55,409 nucleotides of DNA, from positions 1 through 55,409 of the forward strand of contig SVGN01000013.1 in the NCBI GenBank assembly GCA_015056315.1, given 5' to 3'. Under the pieces are notes generated by a model. It saw only the letters and a list, made by a program, of their open reading frames with translations. It was not told the DNA's origin and did not search any database. Both the position numbers and the translations under genes were made by a program. Origin of the DNA: Clostridiales bacterium. Lineage in GTDB: Bacteria > Bacillota > Clostridia > Christensenellales > Aristaeellaceae. Position 1 is the first letter of the stretch. Each line of letters begins with the position of its first letter. Shown here piece by piece: positions 34,049 through 43,098 of the stretch.

Positions 34049-35458
34049 TCAGCCCTTGGGCAGGTAGGTCTGTATATCGCAGCTGGCAGGCAGCGCCGCA
34101 CGGAAGGCGGCCAGATCGGCAAAATCGCCAAGGGCGATCATCTGGGCGGCCAGGTTGCCAAGGGCGGTGCCCTCGGTGGGGCCTGCGTAGACCGGCAGAC
34201 CGCAGACATCCGCCGTCCACTGGTTCAGCACCACGTTCTGGCTGCCGCCGCCCACGATGTTGATGCCGGTGAAGCGTTTGCCGGTCACTCTGCTCATTTC
34301 GGCAATGGCCTCCTTGTAGCAGACCGCAAGGCCCATGGTAACGGCCCGGAGCACATCGCCCAGGTCGGCGGGCTCGGGGGCACCGGCCTCCCGAAGGGCG
34401 GCTTTTACCTCCTCCAGCATGCTCTTCGGGGCCAGGAAGCGGTTATCTGCCGCATCGATCCAGGCCGGGTAGCCGGAGGCGGCGGCCAGCTGCGCCATCT
34501 CGGCAAAGCTGTGCTTGCCTTCGATCTCCTGATGGATGCACTGGAGTATCCACATGCCCATGATGTTCTTGAGGAAGCGGGTGGTGCCGCCGTAGCCGCC
34601 CTCGTTGGTAAAGCCGGAGCGCATGGCGGCTTCGGTGGTAACGGGCTGGCTCAGCTCGGTGCCCAGCAGGCTCCAGGTGCCGCTGGAAAGGAAGGCGGCC
34701 TGCTTGTCTTTGGCGGGTACGGCCATGTAGGCGCTGCCGGTATCGTGAGTGGCAGGCAGGATCACCTGGGCCTGATAGCCCACCCGGGCGGCTGTCTCAT
34801 CGTTGAGGGGCCCCAGCAGGGTGCCCGGCTCTGCCATGGGGGTACGGAACCAGCGCTCCGGCAGCTCTGCCGCCTGACGGATGATCTCCGACCAGCCCCG
34901 GGCCCGGGCATCGCACAGGGCACCGGTGGTGCAGTTGGTCCACTCATGGGCCCGCTTGCCGGTAAGCAGCCAGGAAAGGTACTCGGGCATCATGAGGAAG
35001 TCATCGGCCTGCTCCCGGTATTCCGGGTGCTCCCGGAGCAACGCCATCATCTGGTACACGGTGTTGAAGGGCTGCTTGGCGATGCCGCATTCGCTGTACA
35101 GGTCGGCAAAGGAGAGCACCTGCTCCAGCTCCCTGTCCATGCCCTCGGTGCGGCTGTCCCGGTAGGCGACGGCATCGCCCAGGCGCTTGCCTTCCTTATC
35201 GAGCAGCACAAAGTCCACGCCCCAGGTGTCGATGCCGATGGCGGCAGGAGCCAGCCCCATGTCTCCGGCTGCCTTCAGACCGGCGACCACATGGCCCTCC
35301 AGGGCTTCGATATCCCAGCACAGGTGGCCGTTCTTCATGGAGGCACCGTTGGGGAAGCGGTACACCTCCCGCATTTCGATACGGCCCCCCTCCACCCATG
35401 CGGCGATGTGCCGCCCGCTGGAGGCGCCGATATCAATGGCAAGATAGATGTTCTTCAT
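34049..35458 (-). CDS. rhaB: rhamnulokinase
   Basis: It phosphorylates L-rhamnulose at C1 using ATP. The 469-residue FGGY kinase has IDIGASSGRH at the N terminus and GIDTWGVDFVLLD. Other diagnostic runs are ILPATHDTGSAY, SSGTWSLLGTEL and INIVGGGSQNVVLNQW, typical of RhaB rather than XylB or GlpK. The start lies four bases after the rhaM stop, with GGAG inside the end of rhaM, so translation is coupled. Confidence 0.96.
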   Translation of the reverse strand: MKNIYLAIDIGASSGRHIAAWVEGGRIEMREVYRFPNGASMKNGHLCWDIEALEGHVVAGLKAAGDMGLAPAAIGIDTWGVDFVLLDKEGKRLGDAVAYRDSRTEGMDRELEQVLSFADLYSECGIAKQPFNTVYQMMALLREHPEYREQADDFLMMPEYLSWLLTGKRAHEWTNCTTGALCDARARGWSEIIRQAAELPERWFRTPMAEPGTLLGPLNDETAARVGYQAQVILPATHDTGSAYMAVPAKDKQAAFLSSGTWSLLGTELSQPVTTEAAMRSGFTNEGGYGGTTRFLKNIMGMWILQCIHQEIEGKHSFAEMAQLAAASGYPAWIDAADNRFLAPKSMLEEVKAALREAGAPEPADLGDVLRAVTMGLAVCYKEAIAEMSRVTGKRFTGINIVGGGSQNVVLNQWTADVCGLPVYAGPTEGTALGNLAAQMIALGDFADLAAFRAALPASCDIQTYLPKG

Positions 35459-35462
35459 GCGA

Positions 35463-35780
35463 TCACTCCATCAGAAACATTTGCTTCAGCTTGGGCTGCG
35501 CACCGGTGACCGGATCCATCACCAGCTCCAGCACATCCTCCATGTATACGTTCCAGCGGTCCACGATGGGGCTCCCGGCCTGGGTCTTTTCGGCAAACTC
35601 GATGCCCTTTTCGCACTCGTAGTAGCCAAAGAGGATGTCGCCATCCGACCAGATGGTGTAGTTGCAGATGCCCGCGCTCTTCAAAAGCTCGGTCATCTCC
35701 GGCCAGATCTCGTCGTGGCGGCGTTTGTACTCGGCCTCCATGCCGGGCTTGATGCGTCCCATCCAGGCAAAGCGTTCCAT
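35463..35780 (-). CDS. rhaM: L-rhamnose mutarotase
   Basis: The 105-residue protein matches the RhaM/RhaU family length. It contains RFAWMGRIKPGMEAEYKRRH and YTIWSDGDILFGYYECE, including the family's histidine and tyrosine-rich pocket. It interconverts the anomers of rhamnose before isomerisation. The ATG at 35780 follows AAGGAGG, and the upstream extension to 35903 crosses the promoter and is rejected. It is the first gene of the operon. Confidence 0.95.
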   Translation of the reverse strand: MERFAWMGRIKPGMEAEYKRRHDEIWPEMTELLKSAGICNYTIWSDGDILFGYYECEKGIEFAEKTQAGSPIVDRWNVYMEDVLELVMDPVTGAQPKLKQMFLME

Positions 35781-35835
35781 AGGCAGCCTCCTTATGATTT
35801 GGAAAGTATGCAGTTGCAGCGTTCTTACTGCTTTT

Positions 35836-35844
35836 ATTGTAGCA
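35836..35844 (-). promoter_or_regulatory. extended -10 promoter of the rha operon
   Basis: On the minus strand TGC-TACAAT (35836-35844) forms an extended -10. No -35 match lies at 17 bp. That pattern fits activation by the adjacent AraC-type regulator. Confidence 0.6.
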
Positions 35845-35874
35845 CAGCTGTTATTTCGGGGGTATGCCCTCAGT

Positions 35875-36846
35875 TTACGGCTTTTCGCGCCCTGAATTAA
35901 CATGCCGGTACTCGGTGGGGTTGATGCCGCACTGCTGGGTAAAGAGCTGGTAGAAGTGGCTGGTGTTGCTGTAGCCCACCTGATAGCAGATCTCTGTCAC
36001 CGACAGGCTGGTCTCCCGCAGCAGCTTCTTGGCCTGCCCGATGCGCTGCCGCTGCAGGTGTTGGGTGGGGGTGAGGCCGGTGGCCTTGCGCACGGTCTGG
36101 CTCAGGTAGGCGGCGGAAACATGGTGCCGGGCGGCAAACTCGCTCAGGCTCACAGAGGTGTACCGGTGGCGGATCTCCTCCAGCAGGCTCACCACCAGCT
36201 CGTTGCCGCCGGAGGGGGCCATGGTCATGTGCTCGGTATACTCCAGCATATACATCAGCAAAAGGGTGATGGAGGTTTTGAGTATGCGCTGGCTCAGGGG
36301 CCTGGGGCTTACCAGGGCGCAGACCAGGCTCTCCAGCAGCGCCTGCACGCTGGGCTGCTCCGCCACCCGGAAGTGCAGGTAGGGCAGGCTGGCTTTGCCC
36401 TTCTTGATGTTATCCAGCAAAAAGCGCCCCAGCGCATTGCCCGAACCGATGGCCCGCTGGGCCTCCTCCAGAAAGGCGGGCTGTATGATCAGGTTGACGC
36501 CCACATCCTCCTTGCCGCAGCGCTCTATGGCATGCACCGCGTGGCAGCTCATCATCAGCACATCGCCTGCCTCGAGCACAAGGGGCTCCCTGCCGGGAAA
36601 ATGGTGCACCGTCCGCCCGGAGACCATGTAGAGCATCTCCACATAATCGTGCCGGTGCGGGGGGAACTCCGTAAAGCGGGTATGGGGGCGAAGCGTGATC
36701 ATACGGGAGGTGGGCAGCAGCTTTTCTCCTGCCACGGTGAGCAGCTCACCTTCGCCGTAGCGGCCCGGCTCCAGGGGCTTACCGTTCAGTATGGCCTGCT
36801 CCTCTTCGGTAACGGCGCTGAGCCGCTTCAGGATGTCTTCATGCAT
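35875..36846 (-). CDS. AraC-family regulator, probable rhamnose activator
   Basis: The 323-residue protein has an N-terminal cupin-like sensor (FPPHRHDYVEMLYMVSGRTV, LEAGDVLMMSCHAVHAI). The C-terminal double helix-turn-helix carries SLSEFAARHHVSAAYLSQTV and LSVTEICYQVGYSNTSHFYQ. ATG 36846 has AGGTG seven bases upstream; a GTG at 36855 is an alternative. It sits between the rha operon, whose promoter starts right after its stop, and a divergent ABC operon, so it probably activates one or both in response to rhamnose or a rhamnose-containing oligomer. It is not close enough in sequence that I would call it RhaS or RhaR. Confidence 0.85.
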   Translation of the reverse strand: MHEDILKRLSAVTEEEQAILNGKPLEPGRYGEGELLTVAGEKLLPTSRMITLRPHTRFTEFPPHRHDYVEMLYMVSGRTVHHFPGREPLVLEAGDVLMMSCHAVHAIERCGKEDVGVNLIIQPAFLEEAQRAIGSGNALGRFLLDNIKKGKASLPYLHFRVAEQPSVQALLESLVCALVSPRPLSQRILKTSITLLLMYMLEYTEHMTMAPSGGNELVVSLLEEIRHRYTSVSLSEFAARHHVSAAYLSQTVRKATGLTPTQHLQRQRIGQAKKLLRETSLSVTEICYQVGYSNTSHFYQLFTQQCGINPTEYRHVNSGREKP

Positions 36847-36872
36847 GGTGTTCACCTCGGCGTTCTAAACCT

Positions 36873-36901
36873 ATTTTAACTACCCGGCCGCAGAAAGGCA
36901 A
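36873..36901 (-). promoter_or_regulatory. promoter of the AraC-family gene
   Basis: On the minus strand TTGCCT (36896-36901), 17 bp, TAAAAT (36873-36878). Confidence 0.7.
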
Positions 36902-37113
36902 GCAAAGGGGCGTAAGATGGTCAAAAACGGCAGATTCGTGGGTGGATTCACACGGAAACGGATCATTTTGCCTTCGAAACAATGTGGATTTCTCCGAAAA
37001 TTTTTCCCGAAAATCTTTTCGTGAAAAGTGAGAAAACTTGTACATTTCAACGAAAATCAGAGACAAAACGTACAGGCTTTGAAAAATACTGCACAAAAAA
37101 AACAGAAAACTAC

Positions 37114-37142
37114 TTGCAATTTGAACAGAATAGAGTTATGAT
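37114..37142 (+). promoter_or_regulatory. promoter of the 37398-40796 ABC operon
   Basis: TTGCAA (37114-37119), 17 bp, TATGAT (37137-37142) in an AT-rich stretch. Confidence 0.78.
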
Positions 37143-37175
37143 AATTGCGAGAAAAGGAGAGAGTCCCGAAAACAA

Positions 37176-37189
37176 CGATAACGTTTTCG
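37176..37189 (+). promoter_or_regulatory. LacI-type operator-like palindrome
   Basis: CGATAACGTTTTCG is symmetric at 12 of 14 positions around AACGTT and lies about 27 bases after the predicted transcription start. The central CG and size are typical of LacI/GalR operators. No such regulator gene is in the window. Confidence 0.5.
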
Positions 37190-37397
37190 AAAGAACCTTT
37201 CCGAACCGTTCCCCAAACCAACCGATACACACTGCCGCAGGTCGGAGCCGGAAGCCTACCGGAGAATGAGCCGCCTGCATCCTTGGCGTCATTTTTTGGC
37301 TTTCCTGTAACAAAGCACCAGACGCATCCTGCCAGCGTTGCGGCCGGCCCTGCCGGCACAATGTATAGAAACTTCTCATTCCAAAGGAGATGGCACC

Positions 37398-38303
37398 GTG
37401 AAGGCATTTTTCGCAAATCTCTGGAAGCACAGAGCCCACATCGTCATGGCCCTGCCCGGCTTCCTGATCTTGTTCTTCATCATGTACGTGCCCATGGCCG
37501 GTCTGGTGATGGCATTCAAGAAGTTCGACTACCAGCTGGGCATCTTTGCCAGCCCCTGGTGCGGTCTTGAGAACTTCCAGTTCCTTATCCAGTCCTGGAA
37601 GACCTTCGTCAACATGACCAAGAACACGGTGCTGTACTACCTGCTGTTCACCGTGGTGGGCACCTTCCTCAACGTGGCGCTGGCCATCATGATCGACCAG
37701 ATGCGCCTCAAGAAGGCCGCCAAGACCATGCAGACGCTGATGATCATCCCCGTGTTCATCTCCTACGCTGCGGTACAGTTCATCGTTTACGCCTTCCTGG
37801 CCAAGGATACCGGCCTTATCAACAACTCCCTGGGCATCAACGTGAGCTTCTACTCCAAGGCCGCCTACTGGCCCTGGATCCTCCTCATCGTTAAGATCTG
37901 GAAGGATACCGGTTACGGCTCCGTGCTCTACATGTCCGTGCTGGCCGGTATCGATACCTCCCTCTACGAGGCCGCCGAGATCGACGGTGCCAACAAGTGG
38001 CAGCAGATCCGCCACATCACCATTCCTTCCCTGGTGCCCATGATCACCGTTATGCTGCTGCTCTCCGTTGGTAACGTAATGCGTTCCGACACGGGTCTGT
38101 TCTACCAGGTCACCCGCAACAACGGTATCCTTTACTCCACCACGCAGGTTATCGACTCCTACGTGCTGGGCCAGATCTTCAAGAGCTCCAACTTCGGCTT
38201 CCCGGCTGCTACTTCTTTCTTCCAGTCTGTGATCGGCCTCCTGCTGATGCTCTTCGCCAACTGGATGGTTCGCAAGATCGAGCCCGAGAACGCACTGTTC
38301 TAA
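37398..38303 (+). CDS. polysaccharide-type ABC permease, LplB-like
   Basis: The 301-residue permease starts at GTG 37398, after AAAGGAG. Helices begin at IVMALPGFLILFFIMYVPMA, and GLVMAFKKFDYQLGI is typical of LplB-type permeases for oligosaccharides. The EAA loop is LYEAAEIDGANKWQQIRH. It is the first gene of a three-gene uptake operon divergent from the AraC gene beside rhamnose catabolism, so rhamnogalacturonan oligomers are the likely cargo. Confidence 0.88.
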   Translation: MKAFFANLWKHRAHIVMALPGFLILFFIMYVPMAGLVMAFKKFDYQLGIFASPWCGLENFQFLIQSWKTFVNMTKNTVLYYLLFTVVGTFLNVALAIMIDQMRLKKAAKTMQTLMIIPVFISYAAVQFIVYAFLAKDTGLINNSLGINVSFYSKAAYWPWILLIVKIWKDTGYGSVLYMSVLAGIDTSLYEAAEIDGANKWQQIRHITIPSLVPMITVMLLLSVGNVMRSDTGLFYQVTRNNGILYSTTQVIDSYVLGQIFKSSNFGFPAATSFFQSVIGLLLMLFANWMVRKIEPENALF

Positions 38304-38319
38304 GAAAGGAGTGGAAACC

Positions 38320-39261
38320 ATGGAAAAGACGGCGATCAATGCCCCCGTTAAGATCAAGAATGGTATGAAGATCCAGCCCAAGCAGATCGTGGGTCAGACC
38401 ATCCTGACGATCATCGTCCTGCTGTTCACGGTGTTCTGCTTCGCCCCCGTGCTGCTCACCTTCATTTCTGCCTTCACCGATGAAATGACCATCAACCAGA
38501 ACGGTTTCTCCTTCTGGCCCGAGAAGTGGTCCATGGTAGGTATGAACTCCGTGCTCAAGTACGGCAACAAGCTGTTCACCTCTTACGCTGTAACCATCTT
38601 CGTTACCGTGTTCGGTACCTTCTTCGGCCTGCTGGTCATGGCCATGTACGCTTACTCCATCAGCCGTAAGGGCTTTAAGCTGGCTGGCTTCCTGAGCCTG
38701 TTCCTGCTCATCCCCATGCTGTTCAACGGCGGTCAGCTCTCCGGCTACATGATCTTCACCCGCTACTACGGCCTGAAGAACAGCCTCCTGGCGCTGATCC
38801 TCCCCTTGTGCGTTTCCACGATGAATGTTATCATTCTTCGTACCTACATCGCCAACAGCATCCCCGGCGAGCTGATGGAAGCCGCCAAGATCGACGGTGC
38901 CGGCGACTACCGCACCTTCTTCCAGATCACCCTGCCGCTGCTGAAGCCCTCCCTGGCTGCTGTAGGCTTCATGCTGGCTACCACCTACTGGAACGATTGG
39001 CAGAACGCTCTGCTCTACATCTCCGACGACAAGCTCAAGCCCCTGCAGCTGCTGCTGGTCAACATTCAGAAGAACATTTCGTTCCTGCTCAACAACACCA
39101 ACGTGCCCGCTTCTGTACGTGCTGCCATGGGCGGCGCCATTCCCCAGTACTCTTCCACCATGGCTACGGTTATCGTTGTTATCGGCCCCATCATGGTGGT
39201 GTACCCCTTCTTCCAGAAGTACTTCATCAAGGGCCTTACCGTTGGTTCCGTCAAGGGCTGA
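38320..39261 (+). CDS. carbohydrate ABC permease, LplC/YtcP-like
   Basis: The 313-residue permease has an EAA loop, LMEAAKIDGAGDYRTFFQ, and ends KYFIKGLTVGSVKG, the usual tail of this group. ATG 38320 follows AAAGGAG; a GTG at 38311 overlaps that site and is rejected. It lies 16 bp after its partner. Confidence 0.9.
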   Translation: MEKTAINAPVKIKNGMKIQPKQIVGQTILTIIVLLFTVFCFAPVLLTFISAFTDEMTINQNGFSFWPEKWSMVGMNSVLKYGNKLFTSYAVTIFVTVFGTFFGLLVMAMYAYSISRKGFKLAGFLSLFLLIPMLFNGGQLSGYMIFTRYYGLKNSLLALILPLCVSTMNVIILRTYIANSIPGELMEAAKIDGAGDYRTFFQITLPLLKPSLAAVGFMLATTYWNDWQNALLYISDDKLKPLQLLLVNIQKNISFLLNNTNVPASVRAAMGGAIPQYSSTMATVIVVIGPIMVVYPFFQKYFIKGLTVGSVKG

Positions 39262-39335
39262 TGCCCTGCCCCACTTCGTTTCTGGCGTTTCTGTAAATGG
39301 AACGTTAAGAATAAATTATTAGGAGGAGATTTACC

Positions 39336-40796
39336 ATGAAAAAGCTCGTATCTCTGGTGCTGGCTCTTTGCATGCTGCTGTCCGTTGTGGCCGTGGCCTC
39401 TGCTGAAGAGAAGGTCGTCATCAACGTATGGCGCAAGTGCTTCAACCTGGCTCAGCCTGATCAGGATCAGGTCAAGAAGGTTCAGGATGCCATCAACGCC
39501 TACATCGCTGACAAGATCAATGTTGAAATCGTTCTGACCGACATGGCCGGTGAGTACGAAGACCAGGCCAAGCTGGCTCTGGCCAACAACGAGATCGACC
39601 TGCTGTGGACTGCTTCCTGGGAGTCCATCATCGGCACCAACGATCTGGTTCCCGCCAACGCTGTGACCGACATCACCGATTACCTGCCCGGCACCGCCCT
39701 GTACGGCTCCATGAGCGAAGGCCAGTGGGAAGCCACCAAGTACAACGGCCGCAACTACTTCATCCCCGTTTACAAGGACAACGTTGAAGGCTACGACTTC
39801 ATGTTCCGCAAGGCTGTTGTGGACCAGTTCGGCTGGGACATCAGCACCGTGAAGACCCTGGCTGATGTTGAGCCCATGCTCGTGCAGGCCAAGGAAGCCG
39901 GCATCAAGTATCCCTACCTCACCCAGAAGACCTCCATGTTCTATCGCTGGAACATCGACAAGTTCGACTTCTTCACCGCTGACGCTTCCACCAACTTCTT
40001 CGCCGTGAACCGCGAGACCAACGAAGTTGTGAACGTTCTGGCTTCTGCCGAGTACCTCGAGTTCTGCCAGCTGATGGGCAAGTGGGGCGAGATGGGCCTC
40101 ATCCATGAGGATGACTGGACCAAGGTTACCACTGACACCACCACCCAGTCTCAGGATTGGGCCATGTCCTGGTGGACCGACATCCCCGTTAACGCCGAAG
40201 CCAACAGCCGCTATGGCCAGGAAGTTGTTATGACTCCCGCCACCAACCGCTATGCTCACAGCACCTCCGCTCTGGGCTCCTGCTACGCCATCACCACCAC
40301 CGATGAAGCCAAGATCAAGGCTGCCATCGACTTCATGGGCCTGCTGTACACCGACGCCAAGCTGGCTGACATGTACACCTTCGGTATCGAGGGCGAGGAC
40401 TTCACCTACACTCAGGAAGAAGGCCAGACCATCGTGCACGTAACCCAGAACAGCGAGAAGTACAACCACTCCATGTGGGAGTCTGCCAACGCTACCATCG
40501 TTACCCCCCTCTACAACGAGCCCGACAACAAGGCTGACCTGTACGATGCCTTCAACGGCGGCGCTCTGACCTCCTGCGCTGCTGGCTTCCGCTTCGACAA
40601 GACCCCCGTTGAGGCCCAGTATGCTGCTTGCCAGGCTCTGTTCGATCAGTACGGCTTCGTGCTGGAGAACGGTGGCGTTCCCGCTGACGCTGTTGCCGAT
40701 TACATCGCTCAGTACCAGGCTGACCTGGATGCCGCTGGCTACCAGGAGTGCCTCGTTGAGTTCCAGAACCAGTACAACGCTTGGAAGGCTCAGTAA
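39336..40796 (+). CDS. extracellular oligosaccharide-binding protein, LplA-like
   Basis: The 486-residue protein has a signal peptide (KKLVSLVLALCMLLSVVAV, cut near ASA-EE), then VVINVWRKCFNLAQPDQDQV. The C-terminal 130 residues resemble the DUF3502 tail of LplA-type binding proteins. The signal-peptide cysteine is not at a lipobox, so lipid anchoring is not predicted. GGAGGAG precedes the ATG. GCT/GTT-rich codon use suggests high expression. A terminator follows. Confidence 0.88.
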   Translation: MKKLVSLVLALCMLLSVVAVASAEEKVVINVWRKCFNLAQPDQDQVKKVQDAINAYIADKINVEIVLTDMAGEYEDQAKLALANNEIDLLWTASWESIIGTNDLVPANAVTDITDYLPGTALYGSMSEGQWEATKYNGRNYFIPVYKDNVEGYDFMFRKAVVDQFGWDISTVKTLADVEPMLVQAKEAGIKYPYLTQKTSMFYRWNIDKFDFFTADASTNFFAVNRETNEVVNVLASAEYLEFCQLMGKWGEMGLIHEDDWTKVTTDTTTQSQDWAMSWWTDIPVNAEANSRYGQEVVMTPATNRYAHSTSALGSCYAITTTDEAKIKAAIDFMGLLYTDAKLADMYTFGIEGEDFTYTQEEGQTIVHVTQNSEKYNHSMWESANATIVTPLYNEPDNKADLYDAFNGGALTSCAAGFRFDKTPVEAQYAACQALFDQYGFVLENGGVPADAVADYIAQYQADLDAAGYQECLVEFQNQYNAWKAQ

Positions 40797-40849
40797 TTAC
40801 TGAACCATCCAACCGGTAAACAATGCGCAAGCATTGAGTAACTGGATCG

Positions 40850-40880
40850 GGGAGACCGGACTTGCTCCGGTCTCCCTTTT
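40850..40880 (+). terminator. terminator of the LplB/LplC/LplA-like operon
   Basis: GGGAGACCGGA (40850-40860) and TCCGGTCTCCC (40866-40876) form an 11-bp stem, followed by TTTT. Confidence 0.85.
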
Positions 40881-40988
40881 CTGTTGCGTGAATACGCACG
40901 TGTACCCGGTATATGCGCAGCAGAGGCAGAAAGCAGCCTGCATATCCAAAGCGGCCCGTGTATACAAATCAGCCAACCGATACATAAG

Positions 40989-41024
40989 CAGCCCGCAGAG
41001 ACCATGATCTCTGCGGGCTGTTTT
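40989..41024. terminator. terminator between convergent genes
   Basis: CAGCCCGCAGAGA (40989-41001) and TCTCTGCGGGCTG (41008-41020) form a 13-bp stem. TTTT follows on the plus strand. On the minus strand it lies about 75 bp after the PL22 stop. Confidence 0.7.
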
Positions 41025-41095
41025 GTTATGCTTCTGTATCACCCAGGCGGCTCAATCATCGTATTGCGAGATGTCGCCTCAGGCACCCAAAGGGC

Positions 41096-42106
41096 TTACC
41101 AGTCCTTCAAAACCTGCTTCAGGTCGATGGTGCATACCTGTGCAATACCGTTTTCATCCGGGTTGCTGAACAGCACCATATCGCCGGCACGGTTGAAGGA
41201 GGGGTGCTGGTGGTCGGCACCGGTCTTGCAGGAGCCGGTGGTGGCGATCAGCTTCTGCTTGCCGGTGGCACGCTCGATGAGCACCACGCCCTCCTGCACG
41301 GTAACGCCCAGATAGCTGATGCGGTCGGCTACCAGCCATTTGCGATCACGGCTCAGGCAGGGATGCAGCAGCTGCTCGCTGTAGGCGGCGTGGTCGAAGT
41401 GGCGGCCATCCTTGTCGCCGATGAGGATGTTGCCGCGAAGCTTCATAAAGGCCATCTCGGTGCCGTCGGCGGCCCACACCTCATGGGTGATCCACTCATT
41501 GGGGTGCTCCACGTACCAGGGGCGCACATAGCGCTCCTTCACATCGCACATAAAGGTGCGCTGGAAGGCATCGCCCTCAGTCTCGTGGATGTAGAAGATC
41601 AGATTCTCATCGGTGGGGCAGATCTGGGCATGCCCCAGCCGGTAATCGCTCTGGTACACGATCTCGGCTTCTTTGCCGGGATCCAGGATCACCAGCGCAT
41701 AGATCTTGTTGGCCAAGTGGTAGCTGCAGGCGATGCGCCCGGTGTTCGCGCTGGTCAGGTGACCGGTGATCTTGCCGCCTGCGGGCAGGTCGCCCATTTT
41801 GGTGAGCTGATGGGTGTCCAGATCCACCGCAAAGACCTCGGTCTCGTTGCGGCATACATAGGCCACGTTCTTTTCCCGGTCAAGGGCAAAGCCGCAGTAG
41901 GCCTTATCGGTCACCTGCGACACTTCGCCGGTGGCGATCTCGCCGCGCCAGGTTTCCTGGCCGTCCTCTACATATTTATTAAAGTAGAAGTATTTGTCGT
42001 CGGTGGAGAAGTTTTCGGTGGTGAAGTAGAGCTTGGCGTTGCGTTCGGGGCCGTTGGTGTAGCGGCGTACCTGATAGCCGGTAATGGGGTCGCGGTACTC
42101 GATCAT
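41096..42106 (-). CDS. PL22 oligogalacturonate lyase-like protein
   Basis: The 336-residue protein is a predicted seven-bladed propeller without a signal peptide. Conserved histidines lie in LGHAQICPTDENLIFY, EWITHEVWAADGTEMAF (His208), LLHPCLSRD (His248) and GADHQHPSFNRAGDM (His299, Gln300, His301). The Gln/His cluster is what PL22 enzymes use to hold a metal ion, and the THE motif carries their catalytic base. The enzyme would cleave short (unsaturated) galacturonides in the cytoplasm. It is a little shorter than typical oligogalacturonate lyases, so a related uronate substrate is possible. It lies 12 bp after the deacetylase gene. Confidence 0.75.
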   Translation of the reverse strand: MIEYRDPITGYQVRRYTNGPERNAKLYFTTENFSTDDKYFYFNKYVEDGQETWRGEIATGEVSQVTDKAYCGFALDREKNVAYVCRNETEVFAVDLDTHQLTKMGDLPAGGKITGHLTSANTGRIACSYHLANKIYALVILDPGKEAEIVYQSDYRLGHAQICPTDENLIFYIHETEGDAFQRTFMCDVKERYVRPWYVEHPNEWITHEVWAADGTEMAFMKLRGNILIGDKDGRHFDHAAYSEQLLHPCLSRDRKWLVADRISYLGVTVQEGVVLIERATGKQKLIATTGSCKTGADHQHPSFNRAGDMVLFSNPDENGIAQVCTIDLKQVLKDW

Positions 42107-42118
42107 AGGGATGCCTCC

Positions 42119-42919
42119 TTACAGTGTAACGGTCTGCCCGGCAGGGATGCATACGGAATCCTGGTTCCGCACACGGATCCAGCAGTCCCGGGCGTTGGGG
42201 TTGTAAACGAAAGCGTTGTCGGCGGCGAATTGCAGCCGTTTAAAATCATCCAGACAATCCATCAGCTGGATGTTGGTGCAGTACCAGATATCCTCCTTGC
42301 CGCCCATCAGGGCGCAGAAATCCTCCATCAGCTGCCAGTTATCCATCAGGTCGAACTCGTAGCTGTGGCCCCATACATACATCAGGTACAGGTACTGCTG
42401 CTTGTGCAGCGAAAGGAACTCTTCGCCCAGCTCCATCAGCCGGTGGTTGTGGTGGCAGGTGGCCATCCAGCGGTAGGGGTCGCTGGGCAGGGCAAAGCCA
42501 TCGGTATTGCCCACCACACGGCTGTAGCGGATGCCGGTGTGTGGGAGCATGTCTACGATATCCTGCGAAAGGGAGCCGTTGGGGTAGCTGAGGCCCCGCA
42601 CCGGATAGTGCATGATGCTCTCCAGCGCCTTGCGGTCGTCCAGCACCTCGGCGACCACCTCGGGCATGGGGCAGCGCTCGATGGTGGGGTGGGACACGGT
42701 GTGGCAGGCCACCTCGTGGCCTTCATAGAGCGTGAGCATCTCTTCGGGCTTGATGCGCTCCGGGTCGTGAAAGATGCCGCTGTTCAGGTGGAATGTGCCT
42801 TTGATGCCGTGGCGGTTGAAGATCTCGATCAGTCGGCGGTCCTGCATCTTACCGTCATCGTAGCTCATGGTAAGGGCCTTGTGCTTGCCGCCGGGGAAGC
42901 AGCAGTAGACTTTGATCAT
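42119..42919 (-). CDS. NodB-type polysaccharide deacetylase family protein
   Basis: The 266-residue cytoplasmic protein has the NodB motifs. LTMSYDDGKM (Asp21, Asp22) is motif 1, ACHTVSHPTI (His73, His77) is motif 2 and binds the metal, and RGLSYPNGSLS is motif 3. A WGHSYEFD segment sits near the C terminus. Being intracellular and beside a PL22-like enzyme, it probably removes acyl groups from imported pectic oligosaccharides rather than acting on peptidoglycan. GGAGGATG precedes the ATG. It is the first gene of the pair. Confidence 0.82.
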   Translation of the reverse strand: MIKVYCCFPGGKHKALTMSYDDGKMQDRRLIEIFNRHGIKGTFHLNSGIFHDPERIKPEEMLTLYEGHEVACHTVSHPTIERCPMPEVVAEVLDDRKALESIMHYPVRGLSYPNGSLSQDIVDMLPHTGIRYSRVVGNTDGFALPSDPYRWMATCHHNHRLMELGEEFLSLHKQQYLYLMYVWGHSYEFDLMDNWQLMEDFCALMGGKEDIWYCTNIQLMDCLDDFKRLQFAADNAFVYNPNARDCWIRVRNQDSVCIPAGQTVTL

Positions 42920-43044
42920 GTTGGTTCATCCTCCGTGGGGAAACGCTGTATAGTTACTGTTCGCCAAAGGGACGTTATTCCCTGCGTAGTGGTCATTTTT
43001 GCATGATTGTGCTGCTTTTTTGGGAAGTTTCGGCCGCTGGGATA

Positions 43045-43053
43045 TGCTATAAT
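43045..43053 (+). promoter_or_regulatory. extended -10 promoter of the CE12-GH105 gene
   Basis: TG-C-TATAAT, with TG at 43045-43046 and TATAAT at 43048-43053. No good -35 is present. Confidence 0.65.
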
Positions 43054-43098
43054 AAAACCAGTAAAAATGCACGTTCATCTGGGAAAGGAGCTAATCCT

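Larger units (their letters stand above)
36847..37397. other. 551-bp AT-rich divergent control region
   Basis: This gap has no gene. It holds the minus promoter at 36873-36901, a low-GC stretch rich in CGAAAAT-like words (36990-37075), the plus promoter at 37114-37142, and a palindrome at 37176-37189. About 250 bases of leader then run to the permease start at 37398. No known riboswitch or clear terminator was recognised in the leader. Confidence 0.6.

Noticed and set aside
37200-37397. Riboswitch or leader peptide in the long 5' region
   Set aside because: No conserved riboswitch core was recognised and the small frames have no Shine-Dalgarno site.
40881-40988. Small gene between two terminators
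   Set aside because: Frames are short, without a ribosome binding site or any recognisable motif.
43003-43098. ATG at 43003 as the start of the CE12-GH105 gene
   Set aside because: It lies upstream of the -10 box (43048-43053) and lacks a ribosome binding site. GTG 43099 has AAAGGAG and begins the GDS esterase directly.
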